This document shows positions 27,124-35,180 of a DNA stretch of 64,000 nucleotides, piece by piece (within the stretch, counting starts at the first letter, position 1; the number at the start of each line of letters is the position of its first letter). A program made the position numbers and the translations under genes. Below the pieces are notes generated by a model. It saw nothing but the letters and a program-made list of their open reading frames with translations. It made no database searches and was not told where the DNA came from. This DNA comes from NCEH01 sp043195135 (GTDB lineage Bacteria; Pseudomonadota; Alphaproteobacteria; Rhizobiales; Xanthobacteraceae), in the NCBI RefSeq assembly GCF_043195135.1, contig NZ_JBAFWP010000007.1; one strand, written 5' to 3'.

Positions 27124-27138
27124 GAACACAAAAGGAAC
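27124..27138. promoter_or_regulatory. LexA (SOS) box upstream of lexA
   Basis: GAAC-ACAAAAG-GAAC is a perfect match to the alphaproteobacterial LexA direct-repeat consensus (GAAC-N7-GAAC, equal to GTTC-N7-GTTC on the other strand). It lies 92 bases before the lexA ATG, as expected for autoregulation. Confidence 0.85.
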
Positions 27139-27149
27139 AGCTAATGCTT

Positions 27150-27164
27150 GTTCATGATTTGTTT
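27150..27164. promoter_or_regulatory. Second, imperfect LexA box
   Basis: GTTC-ATGATTT-GTTT matches the consensus except for the last base. It is 11 bases from the perfect box and in the opposite orientation. Two sites could give graded or cooperative self-repression. Confidence 0.5.
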
Positions 27165-27230
27165 CGGTTTGAATGATCTCCTGACGGACATCGCTGCCGA
27201 ACCGGAAGCGGGATGGGGACGGGTGAGACC

Positions 27231-27950
27231 ATGCTGACGCGCAAGCAATATGATCTGTTGCGTTTCATCCATGAACGCCTGAAGGAAACCGGCGTCCCGC
27301 CCTCCTTCGACGAGATGAAGGAAGCCCTGGACCTGCGGTCCAAGTCCGGCATTCATCGCCTGATCACCGCCCTGGAAGAGCGCGGCTTCATCCGCCGCCT
27401 GCCCAATCGCGCCCGGGCGCTGGAAGTGGTCCGCCTGCCGGACAGCGCCGCCCCCGGCCTCGCCGCGAGCCGCGCGGCCTCCTCCAGCGGGCGCGGCTTC
27501 TCCCCCAGCGTGATCGAGGGCAGCCTCGGCCGGGTCCGCCCGCCGGCTGAGGATGAGGAAACCGCGCCGACCGTGACCGTGCCGGTCATGGGCCGCATTG
27601 CGGCCGGATCCCCCATCTCGGCGATTCAGACCCGCAGCCACACCTTGAACGTCCCGCCGGAAATGCTGGGCACCGGGGAGCATTTCGCGCTCGAAGTGCG
27701 CGGCGACAGCATGATCGAGGCCGGCATCCTGGACGGCGATACGGTGCTGATCCGCAAATGCGACAGTGCCGAGACCGGCGATATCATCGTCGCCCTCGTG
27801 GACGACGAGGAAGCCACCCTGAAGCGCCTGCGCAAGAAGGGGGCCTCCATCGCCCTGGAAGCCGCCAATCCGGCCTATGAGACCCGAATCTTCGGGCCGG
27901 ACCGCATTCGCGTTCAGGGTCGCCTCGTCGGACTGATGCGCCGCTATTGA
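27231..27950 (+). CDS. lexA: SOS repressor LexA
   Basis: LexA represses DNA-damage genes and cleaves itself when RecA is activated. From ATG 27231 it has 239 residues. A winged helix covers about 1-65 (LTRKQYDLLRFIHERL). The cleavage bond is Ala125-Gly126 in MGRIAAGSPI, with catalytic Ser160 in VRGDSMIEAGI and Lys198 in EEATLKRL. An ATG six codons upstream (27213) is also possible, but family members begin MLTRKQ. The upstream region carries one perfect and one near-perfect LexA box. It converges on comEC with a 42-base gap. Confidence 0.97.
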   Translation: MLTRKQYDLLRFIHERLKETGVPPSFDEMKEALDLRSKSGIHRLITALEERGFIRRLPNRARALEVVRLPDSAAPGLAASRAASSSGRGFSPSVIEGSLGRVRPPAEDEETAPTVTVPVMGRIAAGSPISAIQTRSHTLNVPPEMLGTGEHFALEVRGDSMIEAGILDGDTVLIRKCDSAETGDIIVALVDDEEATLKRLRKKGASIALEAANPAYETRIFGPDRIRVQGRLVGLMRRY

Positions 27951-27992
27951 GATTCCCGTGTTCCGTTTGATCGCCGCGCCCTGCGCCAGGGA

Positions 27993-30275
27993 TCAACGGG
28001 CCGCATCCTCCTCGACCTGCTGGGCGGACCCCGCGCCCTGCTCCCCTTCTGCGACGGGAGGGAGAAGTGGCATCCACGGGCGCTGCTGACGCGGGGAGCG
28101 CGCCGGAACGATCCGCCAGTCCCGGGCATTGGAATTCCCCTCCGCCGCACGGAACAGGGACAAGGTCCCCGTGTGGGCCATATCCGCGGGCGTTATGACC
28201 CTGGCCGGGCATTTCTTCGGCGCCGGATGGGGGCTCACGATGAGCGCCGCGTTCAGGCAGTCCGCCTCCAGCCCCTCGGGGCGGCGGGAGACGGCGAGAA
28301 CGCCGCCTGCGGTGGCGGCCGTGCATCCCAGCCGGTCGCAGCGAAAGGCATCGGCCAATCCCTCGGCCTGCGAGGTGCGCGTGTCGCTCTCGCGGCTCAG
28401 CCATTGGTCCGCCACCATCCGGTTCGAGGTCGCCCCGAGGATGGAGAGCCGCCCGTCCGCCGCGCGCACCGCCACGGTCCGTCCGTTCGGCGCGACCAGG
28501 ATGTCGGCACGCGGGGGCGCGCCGCCGAGGGCGAGGGCCGCGAGCGCGGGAACGAGCGCGATCGCCGCGAGCCGTCCCCGCAACAGGCAAAGGCACAGCA
28601 AGGCGAGGCTCGCGGCCAGGACCGCGGGCGGATTGAACCAATCGGTCCGCAGGCCAGCGCCCGGCAGCGCGGCGACCTTGTCCGACACGCCCACCATGAT
28701 GTCGATGCCGAGCCCCATGATCGGCCAGGCCAGCGAATCCAGGCCGAACGGCAGCAGCAGCACGCCGAGCAGGCCGAACGGCATCACCAGGAAGCTCACC
28801 GCCGGCATGGCGGCGAGATTCGAGAGCAGGCCATAGGCGCCGATGCGCTGGAAATGCAGGGCTCCGTAGGGCGCCGTCGCGAGGCCCGCGACCAGCGAGG
28901 TCAGCGCAAGCCCGCCCACGAACAGCAGGACCTTCAGGGCGATGCGCGCCATTCGCCCATCGGCCGTCCATCCAAGGCGCAGCGGGCGCAGCCGCTCGAA
29001 CGCCGCGACCAGCGCGAGCGTTGCGGCAAAGGACATCTGCATGCCGGGATCGAGCACCGAAACCGGCGCCGCCGCGAGCACGAGTACTGCCGCCACCGCG
29101 ACGCTGCGCAAGGTCAGCGCGGCGCGTCCGACGATCACGCCGAGCAGCACCAGGCCGAGCATCAGGAACGAGCGCTGCGCGGCCACGTCATTGCCCGACA
29201 GGATGAGATAAAGGGCGCTGCCGATCAGCGCGCAGAGCGCCGCGAGCGATTTGACCGGCGCCCCGAGCGCCAGCGGCGGGAACAGCGCCAGCAGCCCGCG
29301 CACCAATGCGAACAGCGTGCCCGCCACCAGCGCCATGTGAAGGCCGGAAATCGACAGCACATGGGTGAGGCCGGACAGGCGCATGCTCTCTTCCACCGCC
29401 GGCGCGATGGACGAGCGATCCCCGGTGACAAGTGCCACCGCGATATCGGCGGCCGCGCCGCTCAGCACCAGGCGGATGCGGGCGGCGAGCGCCACCCGCA
29501 CGCCATGGACCAGCGCGGCGACGCGCACGGCGAGCGGCGGCGCCCCGGCGAGATCCGCCGGCTTCGGCGGGCTGAGGGCGAAGCCCACCGCATCGATCCC
29601 GGCGAACCACGGTGCCCGGCCGAAATCATGCGCGCCCGCCATGGCCGGGCCAAGGGGCGGCAGCAGGCGCGCCGAGACGCTGAGGCCTGTGCCGACGGTG
29701 GGCGCCGAGCCGCGCGGCAGGGAGAGGCGCACCCGCTCGGGCTTGAAATCCAGCCCCTTGGCCTGGGCGCGCTCGACCCGCAGCAGGATGCGGTCGGCGG
29801 CCGCACGCTTCTCCAGATGCTCCACGAACCCGGTCAGCCGCACGCTGCCCGGCGGCGGGATCAGGACCGGGCGCGCGATGCGCGCGGTCTGGAGGCAGGC
29901 CAGTGTGAAGCCGCAGGCAAGCGCGGTCACGCCTGCAAGCACGGCGAAGGAAAAGGCGCGCGCCCGCACGGCGAGCGTCGCGGCAAGCAGCGCCGCCGTG
30001 AGAATGAGGCAGGCGACCAGCGAGGGCTCCTGCTCGGCACCGAAATAGAGCAGGATGCCGGCTGCGAACAGCACCGGCAGCCAGAGCACCAGCCGCCCCG
30101 CCTCCGCCTCGACGCGGATTTCCGCCGCGAGCCCTGCGAACAGGCGCGCGCGCAGGGCGTCCAGGGCGTCGAAGGGGCGCGACGTCGTTCGCCCCGCATC
30201 CCAGACGGCCACGCGCGCGCCGCGCCCTCTTGTGCGCCGCGGGGCGTCCTCGCCGGTGTTTGATGTGCCTGCCAT
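27993..30275 (-). CDS. comEC: ComEC/Rec2 DNA-uptake channel
   Basis: ComEC is the inner membrane channel for single-stranded DNA during natural transformation. It has 760 residues from the ATG at 30273-30275. An N-terminal DUF4131-type region has helices near 55-115 and an OB-like stretch (VRLTGFVEHLEKR). The competence domain follows, with GDRSSIAPAVEESMRLSGL and THVLSISGLHMALVAGTLFA, then many helices. After the last helix there is a C-terminal soluble part (ILVAPNGRTVAVRAADGRL) with no HxHxDH metal motif, so the nuclease-like domain appears degenerate. Other competence genes are not in the window. It faces lexA tail to tail and diverges from gltX. Confidence 0.92.
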   Translation of the reverse strand: MAGTSNTGEDAPRRTRGRGARVAVWDAGRTTSRPFDALDALRARLFAGLAAEIRVEAEAGRLVLWLPVLFAAGILLYFGAEQEPSLVACLILTAALLAATLAVRARAFSFAVLAGVTALACGFTLACLQTARIARPVLIPPPGSVRLTGFVEHLEKRAAADRILLRVERAQAKGLDFKPERVRLSLPRGSAPTVGTGLSVSARLLPPLGPAMAGAHDFGRAPWFAGIDAVGFALSPPKPADLAGAPPLAVRVAALVHGVRVALAARIRLVLSGAAADIAVALVTGDRSSIAPAVEESMRLSGLTHVLSISGLHMALVAGTLFALVRGLLALFPPLALGAPVKSLAALCALIGSALYLILSGNDVAAQRSFLMLGLVLLGVIVGRAALTLRSVAVAAVLVLAAAPVSVLDPGMQMSFAATLALVAAFERLRPLRLGWTADGRMARIALKVLLFVGGLALTSLVAGLATAPYGALHFQRIGAYGLLSNLAAMPAVSFLVMPFGLLGVLLLPFGLDSLAWPIMGLGIDIMVGVSDKVAALPGAGLRTDWFNPPAVLAASLALLCLCLLRGRLAAIALVPALAALALGGAPPRADILVAPNGRTVAVRAADGRLSILGATSNRMVADQWLSRESDTRTSQAEGLADAFRCDRLGCTAATAGGVLAVSRRPEGLEADCLNAALIVSPHPAPKKCPARVITPADMAHTGTLSLFRAAEGNSNARDWRIVPARSPRQQRPWMPLLPPVAEGEQGAGSAQQVEEDAAR

Positions 30276-30402
30276 GCCCCCGCGTTCCCCAACGCGCGCG
30301 CCTATGCTACACGGGCGCCGCCCGCGCGCCACATGCCGGCGATGCACGAAGCATCCCGGCGGCACGCCCGCCCCGCTCCAGACCTCTTTTCGGCGGACCT
30401 TC

Positions 30403-31818
30403 ATGTCAGAGATCGTTACGCGCTTTGCCCCTTCTCCCACGGGCTTCCTGCACATCGGCGGCGCCCGCACCGCCCTGTTCAACTGGCTCTATGCCAGGGC
30501 GAAGGGCGGCAAGATGCTGCTGCGCATCGAGGACACGGACCGCCAGCGCTCGACGAAGGAAGCCATCGACGCGATCCTCGACGGCCTCACCTGGCTCGGC
30601 ATCGAATGGGACGGCGACACGGTCTATCAGTTCGCCCGCGTCGCGCGGCATCAGGAGGCGGTGGCGCAGATGCTGGCGCTGGGCAATGCCTATCCCTGCT
30701 ATGCCACGGCGGAAGAGCTGGAGGAGATGCGCGAGACCGCGCGCAAGGAGGGCCGCCCGCCGCGCTATGACGGCCGCTGGCGCGATCGCGATCCCGCCGA
30801 GGCGCCGAAGGACCGCAAGCCCGTGATCCGCCTGCGCGCACCGCAGGAGGGCGAGACCGTCATTCACGACCTGGTGCAGGGCACGGTCACCTTCCCCAAC
30901 AAGGATCTGGACGATCTCGTCCTGCTGCGCTCCGACGGCACGCCCACCTATATGCTGGCCGTGGTGGTGGACGACCATGACATGGGCGTCACCCACATCA
31001 TCCGCGGTGACGACCATCTCACCAATGCGGCGCGCCAGACCCAGATCTATCGTGCGCTCGACTGGCCGGTGCCCGAGATGGCCCATATCCCGCTCATCCA
31101 CGGGCCGGACGGCGCCAAGCTCTCCAAGCGGCACGGCGCGCTGGGCGTCGATGCCTATCGCGCCATGGGGTATCTGCCGGCGGCATTGCGCAATTATCTG
31201 GTGCGCCTCGGCTGGAGCCACGGCGACCAGGAAATGTTCTCGACCGAGGAAATGATCGCCTTGTTCGATCTCGACCATGTGGGCCGCTCGGCCGCGCGGT
31301 TCGATTTCCAGAAGCTGGAAAACATCAACGGGCACTATATCCGCGCCAGCACCGACGATGACTTGTTCGACGCGGTCATGGCGCTCATTCCCTATCTGCC
31401 CGACGGCGCCGCGCGGCTCGCCAAGATGACGCCGGAGCACAAGGCTCAACTGCGCGCCGCCATGCCGGGGCTGAAGGAACGGGCGAAGACGCTGGTGGAA
31501 TTGCTGGACAATGCCGGCTTCATCTTCGCCGAGCGGCCCCTGCCCCTGGAGGAAAAGGCGAGCGCGCTGCTTACCCAGGAGGCGCGCGCCCATCTCGGCG
31601 CCCTCCTGCCCGCGCTCGCCGCCGCCGAATGGAGCGTGCCGGCGACGGAAGCGGTGGTCCGCGCCTATGCGGAGACGGCGGGCATCAAGCTCGGCGCGGT
31701 CGCCCAGCCCCTGCGCGCCGCCCTCACCGGGCGCACCACCTCGCCGCCGATCTTCGACGTGCTGTCGGTGCTGGGGCGCGAGGAGAGCCTCGCCCGCCTC
31801 AAGGAGCAGGCGGCGTGA
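30403..31818 (+). CDS. gltX: Glutamyl-tRNA synthetase
   Basis: GltX charges tRNA-Glu (and in many alphaproteobacteria, tRNA-Gln too). From ATG 30403 it has 471 residues. The class I signatures are the HIGH-type motif in SPTGFLHIGGARTALFNW (His17) and KLSKRHG. The catalytic domain also has LRIEDTDRQRSTKEA and THIIRGDDHLTNAARQ. A longer frame begins upstream within the divergent comEC region and is not used. Many relatives have gltA after gltX; here a TusA-like gene overlaps its stop codon (GTGA at 31815-31818). Confidence 0.97.
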   Translation: MSEIVTRFAPSPTGFLHIGGARTALFNWLYARAKGGKMLLRIEDTDRQRSTKEAIDAILDGLTWLGIEWDGDTVYQFARVARHQEAVAQMLALGNAYPCYATAEELEEMRETARKEGRPPRYDGRWRDRDPAEAPKDRKPVIRLRAPQEGETVIHDLVQGTVTFPNKDLDDLVLLRSDGTPTYMLAVVVDDHDMGVTHIIRGDDHLTNAARQTQIYRALDWPVPEMAHIPLIHGPDGAKLSKRHGALGVDAYRAMGYLPAALRNYLVRLGWSHGDQEMFSTEEMIALFDLDHVGRSAARFDFQKLENINGHYIRASTDDDLFDAVMALIPYLPDGAARLAKMTPEHKAQLRAAMPGLKERAKTLVELLDNAGFIFAERPLPLEEKASALLTQEARAHLGALLPALAAAEWSVPATEAVVRAYAETAGIKLGAVAQPLRAALTGRTTSPPIFDVLSVLGREESLARLKEQAA

Positions 31819-32093
31819 TCGGCCCATTTCCGCGCCGGGCATCGTCGGATGCCCTGCCGGCCGGCCCGTGCGAGGTGCATCTCGACCTCAAGGGGCTGAA
31901 ATGTCCCCTGCCCGCCTTGCGCACCCGCAAGGCGTTGGCGACCCTCGCGCCGGGAACGCTGCTGATCGTGAGCTGCACCGATCCCATGTCGGTCATCGAC
32001 ATCCCCCACATCGCCCAGCAGACGGGCGATGCCTTCGAGGGGCGCACGGTGGACGCCGGCGTGCTCGAATTCCGCCTGCGCAAGGCGAAGTGA
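31815..32093 (+). CDS. tusA: TusA/SirA-family sulfur carrier protein
   Basis: This 92-residue protein belongs to the TusA family, small carriers of persulfide sulfur for tRNA thiolation, cofactor synthesis or sulfur oxidation. The signature is CPLPALRTRKAL, with the active Cys30 after the strand EVHLDLKGLK. The C-terminal part has CTDPMSVIDIPHIAQQTG and LEFRLRK. Its start is GTG 31815, overlapping the gltX TGA, so translation is coupled. No TusBCDE, cysteine desulfurase or sox gene is nearby, so the sulfur acceptor is unknown. The pairing with gltX would fit tRNA-Glu modification, but that is inference. Confidence 0.88.
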   Translation: MIGPFPRRASSDALPAGPCEVHLDLKGLKCPLPALRTRKALATLAPGTLLIVSCTDPMSVIDIPHIAQQTGDAFEGRTVDAGVLEFRLRKAK

Positions 32094-32163
32094 TCGCGAA
32101 CCTCGGCTGGCCCACACGGAAGAGGCGCGAACACCGCTGGACGCGGAGATCCGCCGCCTAAGC

Positions 32164-33330
32164 TCAGGCCGTGCGGAGCGCGGTTTCCACCAGGCGCACC
32201 CAATAGGAGGCGCCGAACGGGATCGCCGCATCCGCGAAATCATAGGCCGGATGATGCAGGCCGGCGCTCGGCCCGTTGCCGACGAAAATATAGGCGCCCG
32301 GCCGCGCTTCCAGCATATAGGCGAAATCCTCGGCCGCCATGAGAGGCGGCGCATCGCCGTTCACCTGCGGCGCGCCGACCACATCCTCGGCCACGCGCTG
32401 CGCGAAGGCGGTCTGGGCCGGGTGGTTCATGGTCACGGGATAGCCCTCGACAAATCGCACCTCGGCTTGCGCGCCGAATGCACCGGCCACCCCTTCCGCG
32501 ATCTGCTTGACCCGTTCGCGCAATTGCAGGCGCACGGCGGGCGAGAGGCTGCGCAGGGTGCCGGTGAGTTTCGCGCTCGGCGGCAGGACATTGTCCGCCT
32601 CGCCGGCGTGGAACATGGCGATGGAAACCACGCCCCCTTCCAGCGGGTCCACATTGCGCGCCACCACCTGCTGCAAGGCGGTGACGATGTGCGCGCCGGT
32701 CAGCACGACGTCCACGCCTTCATGGGGCTTGGCGGCGTGGGAGCCCTTGCCCGCGACGGTGATTTCGACATGGTCGGCGGACGCCATGATGGCGCCCTCG
32801 CGGATGCCGAAGCAGCCCACCGGAAGGCCCGGCAGATTGTGCATGCCGTAGACTTCGTCGATGCCGAATCGCTCCATCAGCCCGTCCTGCACCATGGCGC
32901 GGCCGCCGGCGCCGCCTTCCTCGGCCGGCTGGAACACCATGATGGCCGTGCCGGCGAAATTGCGTGTCTCGGCCAGGTGCCGGGCGGCGCCCAGCAGCAT
33001 GGTGGTGTGCCCGTCATGGCCGCAGGCGTGCATCTTGCCGGGCGTCTTGGAGGCATAGGCGGCCCCGGTGGACTCGAAAATCGGCAGGGCGTCCATGTCC
33101 GCCCGCAGCGCGATGGTGCGCCCCGCCCCGCCATTGCCGCGGATCACGCCCACGACGCCGGTGCGCCCGATCCCCGTGACCACCTCGTCGCAGCCGAATG
33201 CGCGCAATTGCTCGGCGACGAATGCCGAGGTGACAGGCAGATCATATTGCAGCTCCGGGGTTTCGTGGAGCTTCTGGCGCCAGGCGGAGAGTTCGTCCGC
33301 CGCATCGGCGAGACGGTTGATGACGGGCAT
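32164..33330 (-). CDS. M20 family amidohydrolase (hippurate hydrolase type)
   Basis: This cytoplasmic metallo-amidohydrolase of 388 residues removes an acyl group from an amino acid or similar amide. The opening LSAWRQKLHETPELQYD is typical of the M20D (HipO/IAA-amino acid hydrolase) group. The metal and active-site motif is KMHACGHDGHTTMLLGAA, followed by VFQPAEEGGAGGRAMV with the catalytic Glu. A dimerisation domain lies about 185-300 (KGSHAAKPHEGVDVV), and the last ligand is in APPLMAAEDFAYML. It stands alone, transcribed away from tRNA-Lys. Substrate cannot be read from sequence. Confidence 0.92.
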   Translation of the reverse strand: MPVINRLADAADELSAWRQKLHETPELQYDLPVTSAFVAEQLRAFGCDEVVTGIGRTGVVGVIRGNGGAGRTIALRADMDALPIFESTGAAYASKTPGKMHACGHDGHTTMLLGAARHLAETRNFAGTAIMVFQPAEEGGAGGRAMVQDGLMERFGIDEVYGMHNLPGLPVGCFGIREGAIMASADHVEITVAGKGSHAAKPHEGVDVVLTGAHIVTALQQVVARNVDPLEGGVVSIAMFHAGEADNVLPPSAKLTGTLRSLSPAVRLQLRERVKQIAEGVAGAFGAQAEVRFVEGYPVTMNHPAQTAFAQRVAEDVVGAPQVNGDAPPLMAAEDFAYMLEARPGAYIFVGNGPSAGLHHPAYDFADAAIPFGASYWVRLVETALRTA

Positions 33331-33487
33331 GAAGGGCCTCCTTCTCCGCCGGATGGTGCGCGCGGGCGCCGGATGCGGTCAATACCGCGCGGGGCGGTAT
33401 TAGGGCGCATCGGGCCGGCTGCGCACAGGCAGTTTCCCTTAGCCACCTTGACCCTGCGGCCCGCGCAGCCTAACACCCATGCCCAGT

Positions 33488-33563
33488 GAGCCCGTAGCTC
33501 AGCCGGTAGAGCACGTGACTTTTAATCATGGGGTCTCGGGTTCGAATCCCGACGGGCTCACCA
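33488..33563 (+). tRNA. tRNA-Lys (anticodon UUU)
   Basis: GAGCCCG pairs with CGGGCTC as a 7-bp acceptor stem, followed by A and an encoded CCA. The D-arm has AGCTCAGCCGGTAGAGC. The anticodon arm is CGTGA-CTTTTAA-TCATG, giving UUU. The T-loop is GGTTCGAATCC. No integrase or displaced 3' fragment was seen beside it. Confidence 0.97.
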
Positions 33564-33652
33564 TTCACACCAGCGACATTGTACCCCCGTAACGCTTCGG
33601 GCGCGCGTGGTCGTGCCTCGCCTGCCCCCCGGCGCGCAGCCGTGGCGCGCGG

Positions 33653-34924
33653 CTAGATGACGTGGAGCTCGAGCCGGTCGCGGCCGCTGTTCTTCGCCCG
33701 GTACAGCGCCTCGTCGGCATGGCGCATGAAATCCGAGACGCTCAGATCGCTCGCGTTCGCGGCGGAGCAGATGCCGATGCTCGCGGTGACCGACTTCAGA
33801 TAGGGATGGATTTCGTTCCAGGGCTCGCAGGCCATGGACGTGCGGATGCGGCGGCCGACCATGACCGCGCCTTCCTCCGATGTCTCCGGCAGGAGCACGG
33901 CAAATTCCTCGCCGCCGAAGCGCGCGGCGAGATCGATCGACTGGCGCACCGCCTCCTGCACGATCAGGGCGGTGCGCCGCAGGCAATTGTCACCCACCAC
34001 ATGGCCGAACCGATCATTGACCGACTTGAAATGATCGATGTCCACGAGCAGCAGCGCGATCGCGGACCCCTCGCGGCAGCAGCGCTGCCAGGCTTCCTGT
34101 AGCGCGGCGTCGAAGCGCCGGCGGTTGGGAAGGCCGGTCAGCCCGTCGGTGGCGGCCATGGCGGAGAGATCGGCCAGGGCGCGCTTGAGGACCGTGATAT
34201 CGGAATGGGTGAAATAGCCGATGCCGCTCGCGGTGCGCCGCGCGATCACGCGGCGCCAGCGTCCGCCCGGAAGCTCCACCTCGAACGGCGCGCCGGCGAA
34301 GCGAAGATTGTCGAGCACCGAGACGTCGATCGCCCGGCCCACCGACCCCGCCTTTGTCCAGGCCCGCTTCACGATGTCGATCAGGGTCAGCCCGATGACG
34401 GATTCGCCCATGGCGATGTCGTAAAGAGCCCGGAACTCGTTGTTGACGGCGATAATCCGATCGCTCTGGTCCAGCACCATTGCCCCGTCGGCGATATAAT
34501 CCAGCAGGTCGATGGGAAACTCGTTCCAGGCGGCCGGCTCCGGTGCGCGGCTGTTGTCGTCGGACAACTCGTGCCAGATCCGAATCCGGCTGCCGTCGGG
34601 GGTCTGGAGAGAGGCGACGCGCAGGCGGCGGCCGTTGTGCGTGAAGACAAAGGGGCGTGATTGATTGCGATGCCGGTCCACGCCCTCGTCAATATAGCGT
34701 TCTATGTTTGGCATTTCGTCTGGCGGTAATCTGCCGGCATAGAAACGACGCAAGTTTTCCCTATAGGGCTCGCCAGAATAGACGTGCCCCTCATGTTCGG
34801 GAAAAAACCGAGTAAACGCAGGATTCCAGAAAATAGTTCGGTCTTCTGAATCAAAGAGACAAACCGCTATATCTATAGTGTCCAATAGCGTTGATATGAA
34901 GAAATAACTATCTTTTTCAGACAC
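33653..34924 (-). CDS. PAS-PAS-GGDEF diguanylate cyclase
   Basis: This soluble 423-residue protein should make cyclic di-GMP. Two PAS-like sensor domains lie at about 8-120 (DTIDIAVCLFDSEDRTIFW) and 130-245 (DYIADGAMVLDQSDRIIAVN). The GGDEF domain begins at DGLTGLPNRRRFDAAL and has the active motif FGGEEFAVLLPE at about 336-347. The product-inhibition site should read RxxD six to nine residues before GG. Here it reads QSID (Asp331 present, Gln at 328), so feedback inhibition is probably lost. No transmembrane segment is visible. It lies on the same strand as the chemoreceptor upstream but 256 bases from it. Confidence 0.9.
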   Translation of the reverse strand: MSEKDSYFFISTLLDTIDIAVCLFDSEDRTIFWNPAFTRFFPEHEGHVYSGEPYRENLRRFYAGRLPPDEMPNIERYIDEGVDRHRNQSRPFVFTHNGRRLRVASLQTPDGSRIRIWHELSDDNSRAPEPAAWNEFPIDLLDYIADGAMVLDQSDRIIAVNNEFRALYDIAMGESVIGLTLIDIVKRAWTKAGSVGRAIDVSVLDNLRFAGAPFEVELPGGRWRRVIARRTASGIGYFTHSDITVLKRALADLSAMAATDGLTGLPNRRRFDAALQEAWQRCCREGSAIALLLVDIDHFKSVNDRFGHVVGDNCLRRTALIVQEAVRQSIDLAARFGGEEFAVLLPETSEEGAVMVGRRIRTSMACEPWNEIHPYLKSVTASIGICSAANASDLSVSDFMRHADEALYRAKNSGRDRLELHVI

Positions 34925-35122
34925 GGATCTGCTCTGACAATCCTCGATAAATTCAATATTAGGTCATTCCGTGCGGCGGTAACAAGCGGTTCTTTGTGGG
35001 TGGTAATTAAGTAATCTTGGCACGCGCTTCGGAAGGTTTTAGGATCGAGAGATGGCCGGCCAATAGGTTGGAGCCTCGGCAAAATTCAAACAAAAGGAAG
35101 ACCATCGCTGCATCACTCGAAT

Positions 35123-35154
35123 TATCGGATGTTTTTCCATCGAACTATCCGATA
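35123..35154. repeat. Inverted repeat downstream of the chemoreceptor
   Basis: TATCGGAT and ATCCGATA are perfect 8-bp arms separated by 16 bases, in the gap between the chemoreceptor stop (35181) and the diguanylate cyclase start (34924). There is no T-run in the minus direction, so it could be a weak terminator or an operator for the cyclase gene. Confidence 0.4.
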
Positions 35155-35180
35155 TTTCGCGTGATGCGCGCCGGATTTCG

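Noticed and set aside
28173..30263. Long plus-strand frame opposite comEC
   Set aside because: Its product is rich in Arg, His and Gln with no domain. comEC on the minus strand has clear competence motifs.
33488..33563. tRNA-Lys as a phage or island attachment site
   Set aside because: No integrase, no second copy of the tRNA 3' end and no change in gene style were seen on either side.
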